Source: Sorghum bicolor
Lineage: Eukaryota; Streptophyta; Magnoliopsida; Poales; Poaceae
Assembly (NCBI RefSeq): GCF_000003195.3
Contig: NC_012877.2
Span: 14,253,344 to 14,317,343, forward strand
DNA length: 64,000 nucleotides
Direction of reading: 5' to 3'
Made by a program: the position numbers and the translations under genes. Numbering within the stretch: position 1 is the first letter of the stretch; every line of letters starts with the position of its first letter. The notes below the pieces were generated by a model. The model saw only the letters and a program-made list of their open reading frames with translations. It searched no databases and was not told the origin of the DNA. This document shows positions 1-10,492 of the stretch, one piece after another.

Positions 1-671
1 TTATATTTAATGTTTTATGTATGTGTTATATGATTTAATGTGACGAGAAATTTAAAAAATAAATAAATTTCGGGTGAAACTAAATACTAAGACATTACGT
101 GTCACATTTTGGCAGCTAGCTCGTCCTATGTCTACAGGCAGGACGAAGTTACAACTGGGTTGGCATGATGTGTGTGTGGCACCAAGATCACCGTACGTAC
201 CGCCGCACACAGTCCGGGCACCGTGCCATTGCGCGCCGCACGTGTTTCTCATCGGAAGAAAAACAAGTGGTGGTAAAAGATTTCTCATCGTCGTCACGCC
301 TCAATCGGACGGACCAGCCACCGACTGGAAATATCTCGTCCTTTTGGAAGGTTGAAGCTAGAAGACTCTGGACAATGAAAGATTTCGAGGATGATCAGAT
401 GATGGAGCTGGGGTTCTAGCTACGTATACTTAAGGCACCATTTTAGTGTGAGAAGTGATGATTTTCGCCCGGTGCTCTAAGCTTAATCCACATAACTAAT
501 TAAAATAATTGAGTCAAAAGTGGTTTAGTCATTTGGCTTATATATATAATGAGCTAATAAACCCACTATCAAGAGTATAATTGGGGGATCCAAAGAGGTT
601 AGATTATTGCTATCCTAATCTATATTTTTAAAATCTAGCTAGTATGTACCTCATAATATCCTCTAATGATC
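1..671. other. AT-rich sequence, no gene seen
   Basis: Short overlapping reading frames at 52-419 occur on both strands, show no recognisable domain and have no exon-like structure. I see nothing further that can be supported here. Confidence 0.5.
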
Positions 672-674
672 TAA

Positions 675-1352
675 GAGCATCTCGTGGAGGGTAAAATAAC
701 TCCATATCGAGGGTAAAATAACTCCATATCTTAATATTTTAGCAAAAGTAGAAAAAAGTCTTCTCCAACAGTTTGGTAAAAAAGTTTCTTAAAAATAGAA
801 AGTTGTCAAATATCCTCTTCAACTTGTAAATTTTCAAAGTCAAGAGAACTCCCTATCTCTTTTCCTTAGACCTGTTTTCACAGCACTTCTCGCGCAGTGC
901 TCTGGTCCGGCCGCCGCTAGTATATATCAATCTCCATTATCGTCATCCTACAGGTCAACGTTGTCGCCTTGTGCTTGCCTCCACAGGTGTTTATTCATCT
1001 TTGGTCCAAAAAACATGGCATGCTACCTTCACATATGTATGGTCTGTTATCTTCACGTTTGCTCATCGCTTGCATTAGGTGGAAGGCATAGAAGCTAGGC
1101 ACACCTTGCTGGCCGTACACAGCTGGTACTCTTGTCAGTACGGTGCTCACAGAAGATGCAGTTTTCTTTTCATTTTTTATGAACAATATAATAAACCAAA
1201 AAATAATTAAATATGGGTCCTATTATAACTTTTAGAAAGTTATTATAGGAGATTGTTGGAGAAGAACAAAAATTAAGGTTGTTATTTCTTTTGTTAACTT
1301 GTTAAATTGATTAGTTTAGCAAGTAAATTATACCAAACTCCTGAAGATGCTC
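675..1352. mobile_element. Harbinger-like non-autonomous element, 678 bp
   Basis: The element begins GAGCATCT and ends with its inverse, and TAA is duplicated at 672-674 and 1353-1355. Three-base TAA duplications are typical of the PIF/Harbinger superfamily. Subterminal parts also pair: a CTTCTCCAACA stretch near 760 mirrors TGTTGGAGAAG near 1254. The centre (about 870-1140) is less AT-rich than the arms. No transposase is visible, so mobility would need an enzyme from elsewhere. Sister elements with the same ends lie at 6017-6240 and 30376-31104. Confidence 0.75.
687..730. repeat. 22-bp perfect tandem duplication
   Basis: Two head-to-tail copies of a 22-bp unit (687-708 and 709-730) lie just inside the left end of the Harbinger-like element. 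This looks like a local slippage duplication. Confidence 0.85.
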
Positions 1353-1360
1353 TAAGTAGG

Positions 1361-1600
1361 TCCATCGATGCGCAAGGTGCTAGCTTATTAAGGGGTGCTT
1401 GTGACGTTGTTATCCCACCTCACTTAGGTGATGTCAATGCTAACTACAGGAAAACTGAAGATTTACGCGGTAATGTTGATAAGAGGCCTGTTGTAACGGA
1501 TTGCTTAGCAAGGGGTGAAAACGACACTATCAAAGAACCTAAGGTAGTGTTTGTTTATGCACAAGATGGGACAGGATTGTTCCATCCTATGTTGGAGTAA
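1361..1600 (+). other. Unidentified open frame of about 80 residues
   Basis: An open frame runs from the right end of the Harbinger-like element to a TAA at 1598-1600. Its composition looks protein-like, with few low-complexity runs. A start inside the transposon is possible but implausible. I do not recognise a family. It could be a captured or broken exon, a decayed retroelement piece, or chance. Confidence 0.2.
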
Positions 1601-3422
1601 GTTACAACTCAATTATAATGACCGACACAATACTGGTGGAGGAGGGAGGAGGGGTGAGGGTTGGATAGGTTAGACGTTGAAAGGCTAGCGCCGTAACCGT
1701 GACAGCATGGTACTTACAAAACGCCATATATATGCCATGCTTTAGCACTCAAGCTAAAGCTAGCTCGATAATTAAATGAATCAAGATAGATAGGGCACTT
1801 AATAACCTAATCAACTCACCAATCTTCTAAAAACGATTCACGCACCAAAAGAAGGCCGGCGAGCGTGGCCACGTCGCCTACCTTTCTCGGCCGTCGGATC
1901 GGGCTCATGAACGGGCGAGATCGAGCTCTCCTTGGTCGTTTTGCAAAAAAGCCCTCTAACTTTATACGAATCAACCCGCAGTCCACTTCCCTCTCTCATA
2001 TATTCTTGCAAAAAAAACCCTCCAATTCTTCAAAAATGAACCTGCGGTCCAGCCGCTGCTCAGGCCACGTTATGGGCCTCGGCCCGCATCGCCGCTCGGC
2101 GTTGGGCCGAATTGGGCCCAATGGCCTTTTCCATTTTTCAGCGGATTTATTATTTATCTAAACCGGCTGAAATATTATAAAAATCATAACAAATCAAATA
2201 AAAATCAAAAAAAATACCAAACCAAGTTTGTTGTGCTCTACACAACTAGCACTACACTCTAAATACATAGTATCACATATTTTCATGGAATTTAATTTGT
2301 ATAAATATAAATCTATCGTACGATATCCATATTACTATATCAAAATTACTTAAAAAATGCTTTTCTCTCTTAATAAAAAAAAATGTAATAGTTCTCTTCC
2401 AACACTTAAGATAATATATTATATCCTCAAATTTCAAACAAAAATAAAAAACCACAAAAAATAATAAACAAAAAGAAAAGATAGTTAAAAATCACTGATA
2501 ATAAACAAAAAGAGAAGATAATTAAAAATCACTGCATCTAAATATAGACTAGCAGCCTCACCGCGTGTTACACTAATGTTCCTCTCTCTTAGTAAAAAAT
2601 ATAATAGTTCTATTTCAACACCTAGGATAATATATTATATCCTCAAATTTCAAAGAAAAATAGGAAAACAAATAATAATATACAAAAAGAAAAAAAAGTT
2701 AAAAATCACTACATCTAAATAGTATACAAACAAACTAAACACTACGAATAAATAATATAGACTGGCAGCTCACCACGTGTTATACTGTGGACTGAACAAC
2801 TGGTTCACTCCACAAGGTCTATATAACTAATACTGCACTGTAAACACATAACATAACATGTTTTAGTGTAATTTTATTTCTACAAATGTGGATCTAGATT
2901 TCTCTAGAGTTTTATATAAATACTTAATAGTGTTACTGTCTTTATTAGAATTGTTATGAAATTTAGAATTGTTATGAAATTTTTATGGTACCTTACCCAT
3001 ACCATGCATAATATAAAACGATTGAGTGATTTCACCAGCTTTATGATCCTAAAAAAATATGTATTCAACTACACATAATATTACCCCAAGTAACAATATA
3101 GTGCAAAAAAGACATAATTAATAAACGAAACCAGGTGCGCATAGCTCATTTTGTAAATTTAAATAATTGAAGTAATACTTGCTCTGTTGAATCTTTGTTA
3201 CATGCTCCTATTCAAGAATAATTTGGTCATTCAGAGTTCAATACTATAAACTGTTGCATATGATATATAATTATTTGAAATCTATTCGAATGACCACTTC
3301 CCCTAACATGGGCCTCTTTGGGAAATACAGCAAGCGAACCAATACTTATACCTAAATTGTATTCAAATAAATTATCAATCAATTAGTTAAACCTATTACA
3401 CTAAACAGTCTCATACTGGCCT
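1601..3422. other. AT-rich tract, no gene seen; probably the body of a Helitron
   Basis: There is no supported gene. A short GC-rich patch at 1860-2130 resembles grass leader sequence (repeated phrases about missing bases in a CAACCCGCAGTCC context) that recurs near 18790-18830. The remainder is AT-rich and contains a tandem duplication. Because a Helitron 3' end closes this tract at 3450, some or all of it may be Helitron interior; the 5' end was not located. Confidence 0.4.
2358..2785. repeat. Diverged tandem duplication, about 220-bp unit
   Basis: The segment beginning CTCTCTTAATAAAAAAA near 2362 recurs as CTCTCTTAGTAAAAAAT near 2582. Both copies continue through a shared ATATTATATCCTCAAATTTCAAA phrase, a GTTAAAAATCAC phrase, and a final CTCACC(A/G)CGTGTTA phrase. 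The first copy also contains an internal 38-bp duplication (about 2462-2535). The copies differ by scattered substitutions, so the duplication is old. Confidence 0.7.
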
Positions 3423-3450
3423 ACGCGGCAACGCCGCGTCCCTTTTCTAG
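3423..3450 (+). mobile_element. Helitron 3' terminus (hairpin plus CTAG)
   Basis: A perfect 7-bp stem (ACGCGGC / GCCGCGT, loop AAC) at 3423-3439 is followed seven bases later by CTAG (3447-3450) and a host T. A GC hairpin, a short spacer, CTRR and then T is the defining 3' end of Helitron rolling-circle transposons. The element would extend leftward from here. Its TC-beginning 5' end could not be fixed by eye, and no Rep/helicase is visible, so it is non-autonomous or truncated. Confidence 0.65.
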
Positions 3451-3918
3451 TCAATTCTATTTAGGCACACAAAAGCTCTGGATACTCGAGCTCAACAATT
3501 AAGGAGCATGAACGCTGGTTTGTAAAAAAAAAAGTACATATTAAGGAAAAAGAAAAACGTGGAAGGTATCTTTTGTCGATCACTAGAAACATCCATGCAT
3601 GATGCGTTGATGCCTCGATGCATAGTACACATGACATGATTCGCCACCTCTCCTCGAGCTCCTCCATGCATGGCAACATGAACAGGCACATGATATGTCC
3701 ACTCCATTCATCCACGCATCAAGGCGGGTCCCACACCCCACCAGCAGGGCAGCCCCACTACAGTGGCCCCCACCCCGTCCCGTCCGGCGGTAGTACAAAA
3801 AGCCCCCACCCCCCACCCACTCAGCACCATTTCACACCTCCCCGCCTCCCTCGCTCCCTCCTTCCTCTCATCCGTGTCCAAGCGACGACACCACACGCGC
3901 CGGCCGCGCGCCACCGAG

Positions 3919-4841
3919 ATGTGGAGCTCAGACTCCGACCCCGAGCTCACCGCCGCCGCCGCGTCGTCCTCATCTTCCACCTCGTCTGCTACCTCCGTCT
4001 CTGCCTCCCCGCCGCCGACCCCGCCTCCTGCTGCACGCCTTCTCCGCCAACGCAACGGCAACCGCCGCCGCCGCCGCAGCCGCAAGCAGGGCAGCGCCGT
4101 CGCCGACTCTGTCCCGCCGGTCCCCGAGCCTGAGGCGGAGGACGTGTGGCGCGGGGCGCAGTGGGAGGCGGCGTGGCCGGCGCGGCGGGACCCGAAACCC
4201 GTGGTGCTCGCGGTCGCGGGCGGAGACGACGCGGTGGGGCGGTCCAGGAGCCTGACGGACGACGACCTGGAGGAGCTCAAGGGCTGCGCCGACCTGGGCT
4301 TCGGCTTCAGCTACGACGAGATCCCCGAGCTCCGAGGCACGCTCCCGGCGCTCGAGCTCTGCTACTCCATGACCCAGCGCCTCCACCTGGTGGACGACGA
4401 CAAGGACAAGCCGCCGCTGCTGCTGCAGCAGCACGAAGGCGCTGCCGCCGCACCGGATGCCTCCGCGCCGTCGCCGCCCGTCACCAACTGGAAGATCTCC
4501 AGCCCCGGTAAGCAAAATCAAAGCAGGAAGCCGTCCATGACTTGGGTTCTTGCTTCTCCTTGGTCACCGGAGCGGAGAAATCCAACTTGTCCACATCAAT
4601 CAAGATGGAATGGAATCTTCTCCCGTCACGGAACCAACCAAGAACAAGAACAAGAACACCACTTGTCGACGGACGATTTGCTCGCTCGCTTCGTTCTTTG
4701 TTTTTTTGTTGTCGGCATCTGTTCTAACGAGTGCGTCTTTGGATAACCAATCGCAATGCAGGTGACAGCCCGGACGAGGTGAAGGCGCGGCTCAAGTACT
4801 GGGCGCAGGCGGTGGCGTGCACCGTTCGCCTCTGCAGCTGA
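3919..4841 (+). CDS. DUF1685 family protein, 222 aa, two exons
   Basis: Exons are 3919-4507 and 4762-4841. The 254-bp intron has GT/AG borders and splits a glycine codon; the joined frame closes at TGA 4839-4841. I chose the ATG at 3919 (MWSSDSDPEL) because it opens a typical family N-terminus; the frame is open further upstream, but that part reads as 5' leader. Order of features: a serine/proline-rich N-terminus, an arginine-rich patch near residues 49-57, then the conserved block from S111 (SLTDDDLEELKG, followed by LGFGFSYDEIPEL and LPALELCYSMTQRL). The second exon supplies the conserved tail DSPDEVKARLKYWAQAVA. This is the standard exon structure of plant DUF1685 proteins, whose biochemical role is unknown to me. 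There is no signal peptide or membrane segment. This looks like an intact host gene. Confidence 0.9.
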
Positions 4842-5454
4842 ACGACGGCGACCATCCACGCGGCACACCATTCGCCGCCGGCAAACACACCATACTATAT
4901 ATCATACATGCCGCCGCCGCAGCCCGCAAGAAACGATCGCCGACGAGGACAACGAAAGAGTAAACGACGGACCAAGAAGGGACATGCCGGACGACCAGAC
5001 CTCACCTGATCGCGAACGCGCTGCTGCTGCTGCTGCCGTCGTAAAGTGATGGGGGGCGTTGGCAACTGCATGCCATGATTGATTGCAGCTGGAGAGTTTG
5101 GTGGAGCGTTGTTGCTTGTTGGTAGTCGTCGGAGCAGCACACATGGGCTGGGCAGGTGGGAGGCGGTTTGGTTGGTTGGTTGCCCGAGTTGCTGTGTGCT
5201 CTTGTTCCAGCTGAGCAACCTGCGTCTCCTTAGCAGCAGTGATCAAAATAATGTGCAGAGTAATTAGTAGTACTACTGCAAATCTGGGGATCGGAGTGAT
5301 TGAATGAATGAATAAATAAATCCACAGATCTCATTATGTTTGTTGCTTTCTTAATCATTGGCTTGTTGTACTGCAGCTGTTTGATTGTTTTATTTTTCGT
5401 TTGGTAATGGTGGAGATGCTTTCCTTCTCTCTATTTTATATGCATTCCTTTATA
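4842..5454 (+). other. Probable 3' UTR and downstream flank of the DUF1685 gene
   Basis: Moderately GC-rich sequence follows the stop codon and then becomes AT-rich. AATAAATAAA near 5309-5320 could serve as a polyadenylation signal, giving a 3' UTR of roughly 450-500 nt. Antisense open frames in this stretch are low-complexity and unconvincing. Confidence 0.4.
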
Positions 5455-5697
5455 GGCACTGTTTAGTTCCAAAATTTTTTGCAAAATCGACACTGTAGCA
5501 CTTTCGTTTGTATTTGACAAAAATTATCCAATCATGGTCTAACTAGGCTCAAAAGATTCGTCTCGTCAATTTCGACCAAACTGCGCAATTAGTTTTTATT
5601 TTTATCTATATTTAATACTCTATGCATGCGTCTAAAGATTCGATGTGATGGAAAATCTGAAAAATTTTGCAAAATTTTTTAAGAACTAAACAAAGCC
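5455..5697. mobile_element. Tourist-like MITE, 243 bp
   Basis: The ends read GGCACTGTTTAGTTC and its near inverse AACTAAACAAAGCC, with an ATA duplication at 5452-5454 and 5698-5700. Internal phrases (TTTGACAAA, ATCCAATCATGGTCTAACTAGG, AAGATTCGATGTGATGG) recur in the elements at 6497, 7857, 10370 and 14355, so this is one abundant MITE family. Three-base duplications and GGCCTTGTTTAGTT ends fit the PIF/Harbinger (Tourist) group. Confidence 0.85.
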
Positions 5698-6016
5698 ATA
5701 GTCTTGTGCAAAGATTTGCTTCCAGTCTGGTCATGACACCTGGCTGGATGTGTGCCTGTGCTTTGACCAGAACGAGCGAGAAATGCAATCATGTGCGCCG
5801 CAGGCATTCAGATTCAGATTTTTATATGCATTTCCGGCCCCATTCCAAGAGATTCCAAACCAGATACACCACCTGGAGCCTGGAGGCACAGCCTTGCTAC
5901 TAGCTAAGAACACTGAACTCTTGCCAACAAGAACATGACTGTTTCTACAGGGTCAGTATCATGTGAACACTGAACAGTAAGACAATTATAAGGAGAGTCA
6001 TTTGTTTAACTTTTAA
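5698..6016. other. Spacer, no gene seen
   Basis: About 320 bp between two MITEs. Short frames on both strands lack any recognisable domain. Confidence 0.5.
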
Positions 6017-6240
6017 GAGCATCTCCAAGAGATTAGCCAAAAAGACTAGCCAAATTTACTGATTTAGCTACTCTCTAAAATAGATTTGACAAAAAGATAT
6101 TAGTATACTCCAAGAGACTCTATAAAGAATGGGCAGTGAGGTAGGCTATCCAAAAGTAGAGAGCAAATAAGGTGGGATAGAGAGCTACTAAATTTGAAGA
6201 GTCATTTACTGTTGGAGACGTTAATTTCTTGGAGATGCTC
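6017..6240. mobile_element. Harbinger-like MITE, 224 bp
   Basis: The ends read GAGCATCTCCAAGAGA and, inverted at the right, TCTTGGAGATGCTC. TAA is duplicated at 6014-6016 and 6241-6243. It shares its termini with the longer elements at 675-1352 and 30376-31104 and is the smallest deletion form of that family in the window. Confidence 0.85.
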
Positions 6241-6496
6241 TAATAACAAACAACATGAAAAATGTTACGTATTTGAGATTGGGCATCTTTTCATGTGCGA
6301 TCTGCTATTGTAAAGATCCTTTCTTTATTGTTTGCCAATGGCCATTATATATACTATTCCAATCAACTTAGTTCCACTGAGTATAACTATGAAGTCAAGT
6401 GCTCTGGTAATTCATTGCCGGATTAATGGATCAGTTTCCATAGATCGCGACACTTGTTTCGCCTGATCCGGCGCCGGTTCCTTAGCCGGGTTATCA

Positions 6497-6728
6497 CGTC
6501 TTGTTTAGTTCGCAAAAATTTTCAAGATTTTTTGTCACATCGAATCTTTGGTCATATGTATGGAGTATTAAATATAGATAAAAATAAAAACTAATTGCAC
6601 ATTTTATCTGTAATTTGTGAGATGAATCTTTTGAGTCTAGTTACTCCGTAATTAGACAATATTTGTCAAATAAAAACGAAAATGTTACAGTAGCCAAAAA
6701 CGAAAATTTTTGTCAACTAAACAAGGCC
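6497..6728. mobile_element. Tourist-like MITE, 232 bp
   Basis: The left end CGTCTTGTTTAGTTC and right end AACTAAACAAGGCC are inverted repeats, flanked by TCA at 6494-6496 and 6729-6731. The interior is the same family as 5455-5697, in the opposite orientation (ATCGAATCTTTGGTC, then AGATGAATCTTTTGAGTCTAG). Confidence 0.85.
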
Positions 6729-7856
6729 TCAATATCTATAGCCGGCGCCTCTGTTCTGTTCTTTAAATAATCAGGACTTGAGGAGAAAACAGAAGGACCA
6801 TGAATTCGGCGGAAGACGACGGCGGTTTCCCTTCATTCATTTCATTCATCACGCTGTCAGTTCCGTCAGGTTGCGCCAATGCAACCCTCACATGATCCCT
6901 GTGAGCGAGAGAGGCCACAAGCCACACAGCGCTGCATGCATTGCTCCGTCGCCACCACCTGCCCGCCTCGATCAGTGATCAGTGCCCACTGTCCGTCACA
7001 TGAGCTCGCGTGCATGGCGATCATGCGTGCCCGTTATTAGTTCTTCCGCCTAATCATTGTGCCTGTGCTAGCTACTATGTACCTGCCAAGTGCCACAAGT
7101 GCTGTGCTTCTGCCGTGCTGTCTCTGCGTGCCGATATGCATGCATATGCATGCATGGTACTTTACTACTCCTAGTCATTTGCTTATTGCTTGGCCACAGC
7201 ACAGCAAAAAATTGCTCGCTCCTTTGGGGGTGGTGTGCTCGTTGTTCGTGAAGCCCGTGTGATGTGATTTAATTACCGTCTGTTTTAGTTACACGAGAGG
7301 ACACCTGTCCCTGATATAACAGCCTTGGTGCATGTAATGTGGTCTGGACGACCGTGTGCTGGCCAGAGGCCCAGACAGCCGTTCCGATCCCGTTCCCATG
7401 ACCGTCACCACAAAAAGTCGGGCATTACGCTAGCTACAGCTACAAATACCACCATACAGTACGTATGCATGCATTATTACACGAACGCCAAGCAAAGCAG
7501 ATCATGCACTTGTACTCTTGTAGAGGCCAGGTTCATTATTTGTGACTGCCGCCTACAACTGCAAGCGACGGTAGCGCGTGTCCAGGTCCAGGGCCCGGGC
7601 TGCTGCACCAGCCAGCGACAAAAGGGAAACACACCACATTGGGGGAGGCAGGCAGAGGCTGGTGTGCGTGCCCACGTTCAGATTCAGGAGCAGGTGGGCG
7701 GATGATAGACACATCTGGCCTGGCCCCCGACCCCGATCAGCACTGCTTCTCCGGCGCTGTGCCGGATCTTGAGAGATGAGACGACCCAGAGAGAGAGAGA
7801 AAAGGACATGGACAGCATCGCCCATGCGTACCGTCGACAAACGCAGCGGCTAATAA
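6729..7856. other. Intergenic sequence, no gene seen
   Basis: About 1.1 kb of mixed composition. It contains a palindromic GCATGCATATGCATGCATG run near 7136-7155 and short proline/arginine-rich frames on both strands, none recognisable. No exon pair with joined frame was found. Confidence 0.45.
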
Positions 7857-8099
7857 GGCCTTTGTTTAGTTCCCACCAAAATCCAAAAAGTTTTCAAAAT
7901 TCTCCGTCACATCGAATCTTGCATCACATGCATGAAGCACTGAATATAGACGAAAATAAAAACTAATTACACAGATTGGCTGTAAATCACGAGATGAATC
8001 TTTTGATCTAGTTAGTCTATGATTGAATAATATTTGCCACAAACAAACGAAAGTGTTACAGTAGCGAAATCTAAAAAAAATTCACATGTAAACAAGGCC
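7857..8099. mobile_element. Tourist-like MITE, 243 bp
   Basis: The ends are GGCCTTTGTTTAGTTCC and its inverse AACAAGGCC, with a clean TAA duplication at 7854-7856 and 8100-8102. Same family as 5455 and 6497. The right end has lost one base within its CTAAACAAGGCC match (GTAAACAAGGCC). Confidence 0.85.
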
Positions 8100-8422
8100 T
8101 AAGATGTGGACGTGCCGTCTACCTCCGTGTCGCACCACCATCTCTCTGTGTGTGTGTGATGGGCTGCTTCACAACTCGTGCTGTGTCGCGTGTGCGTTCG
8201 GTGTTTTATGTCTTCTCCATGAGATCAGCGATTCCTCGGTTCGGCCCATCATGTATAAAGCCAATGATTTAGATATATTTTGAAGAGAACAGTAGGGGAA
8301 TCTCCTACCTATATTTTTTTGTATTTCAATTAAATGAAAGAATGAGGAGAGGCAAAAGAAAAAAACGAAGAGAAAGAAAAAGTACAGGGCAACCAGGCCC
8401 AAAAAGAAAAAGTACAACAAAG

Positions 8423-10345
8423 CTATGGATGAAAATTGTCTCGCCCCGGGATTAAAGGAGTCCGTCGTTTCTCATTGGCCTTGATACACACCAGGTCCAA
8501 TTCTTCTTTGAATTTTCTTCTCCAAATGGGGACGCTACATTGTCCATTATAAAAAATTATGGAGTTTCTCAGAGTCCATATTGCTCAGCAAGCAGTAATA
8601 ACTGCTTCTCTGAAGATTTGGCTTCCAAACTGGTCTCTAACATTCACCATCATATCCAGTGGAGGCAAGTTAAGATTCCAGCTAATTGGGATGGAGCCCC
8701 AGCATGCTTGACTGAAATTTCATTCAAAGAAGAGGTGAAAACTAGTTTCTTCACAACCTGTGTTGCATAACACATAGCTATAATCATCTAGATGCATGTG
8801 CTTTCTTCTCAACAGATTTGTTGTGTTCAATCTATCTCGAAGTAGGAAGTAAAAGAAGAATTTGTGTTTTCTAGGATTACTTGATTTCCAGACCCATGAA
8901 AAAAGGGGAGAGGCCTTTGTAACTCCTATCAAAAACTTATAGGTTGCTTTGCTGCTAAAGGTTGCATTTCCAGAGGAATAGCTCCAGATGTCAGTAGTGC
9001 TTTCATCCCAAGGTCTATCCAATTCAGTTTCCAGAAGCATGGCTAGCTGTTCAGTGGCTTGGCTTGAGAGAGGTAGACTGAAGTTAGCTTCCAACTCATT
9101 GTCTAAGAAATATCTGATGGAGCACTTTGGTTTTTTACTGAAAGAGAATAGATGGGGGTACTTCTCTTTTAGGGGTAAGGGGCTCCATGATCCTGACCAA
9201 AACAGGTCAGTATTTCCTCTACTAGGATCACATTTTATGAGATTTTTTAATGGGGTAAATAACTTGAGCAAATCTTTCCACCAGAAGGATCCAACTGGGC
9301 ATCTTGCCTGTGGGGGTGTTTGACTATTGGAGTAAAGTTTGGACCAGGTCAAATTCACCCAGGGGAGGTCATGATGATTGTAGAAACTGTTCAAATGTTT
9401 CATCAGGAGTGCATCATTTTGCTTTTCAATATCTATAATATCAAGCCCTCCATGATTTTTGGGTTTACAGGTCGTTTCCCATGCTACTAGGCGGGAGCCT
9501 TTTCTATTGATATCCCCCTTGCTCCAAAGGCAGTGTTTCCTGTACACATCAATTTGTCTAACCACCTGTGGAGGGATTTTGAGGCTGCACATATAGAATG
9601 TGGGTAGAGCAGAGAGAATAGCATTAACCAAAATTAATCTTCCATCATAAGATAAGAGCCTACTGAAACCAGACATTTTTCTTTCAATTCTGTTGAGGAG
9701 GGGGCTGAAATCTTGAACTGAAGGTTTAGTAGTGCCTAGGGGGAGCCCCAGGTATGTAAAGGGCATAGATCCCAACTGTCATCCAAAGGTATTGGCCAAA
9801 TGTTGAGCCCTGCTGTTTGACATATTGATGGGTACCAAGAAGGATTTATTGAAGTTTACATGTAGGCCAGTTGAGTCAGAGAAGGATCTCAGTATACCTT
9901 TCAGGTTGAAGAGGGTCCTAGCATCTCCAGGCAAAATAAGCAGTGTGTCATCAGCATACTGTAGTATAGGAAAATCACCTCCAGAGTTGTCAGAGATGAG
10001 ATGTGTCAACACTCCCATTAGCCAGGCTTTATTAACAATACTTTGTAAAAGATCAGCAGCAAGAACGAAGAGCAAGGAGGAGAGGGGGTCACCTTGTCTC
10101 ACACCTCTTTTACATTTGAATATTTTCCTAGGAGTACCATTAAGCAGGATAGAGGAGGTTCCCGAGGCCAGTATATTCTCAATCCATTTTATCTATTTTG
10201 CTAGGAAGCCTTTGTGTTTCATGACTTCAAGAATGACTTGGTGTTCAACCTTATCAAAAGCCTTTTCAAAATCGAGTTTTACGATTAGAGGAGGGTATTC
10301 AGACCAATCCACAACAATCAAACGCGACAAAATATACACAGATGT
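8423..10345 (-). pseudogene. 5'-truncated LINE (L1-type) ORF2 remnant: reverse transcriptase and C-terminal tail
   Basis: Read on the minus strand from about 10345 to a TAG at 8423. Order: the RT palm block with LDFEKAFDKVEH (about 10260-10290), RQGDPLS (about 10090), the catalytic YADD (about 9950), the thumb-like FTYLGLPLG and the LVNAILSALP block, then the zinc-binding reverse-transcriptase tail (WKSSNPRKHKFF, IWTLRNSIIF). These are hallmarks of plant non-LTR retrotransposons. The endonuclease half is missing, as usual for 5'-truncated copies. The frame is interrupted by TAG near 10183, TGA near 9776, TGA at about 8720 and TGA near 8578, so it is inactive. A Tourist-like MITE abuts the truncated 5' end. 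Confidence 0.85.
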
Positions 10346-10492
10346 TCCCTCCTTCCAAAAAATATATAGGTCTTATTGTAGCATTTTCATTTATATTTGA
10401 CAATTACTGTCTAATCATGGATTAACTAGGCTCAACTAGTAAATTAATAGAAAAATTGTGTAATTAGTTATTTTTAGCAAAATTTACTGTTC

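Noticed and set aside
3583..4521. Long antisense frames over the DUF1685 gene
   Set aside because: They are arginine/glycine-rich shadows of GC-rich coding sequence with no family match. The plus-strand frame carries the conserved domain and a clean splice.
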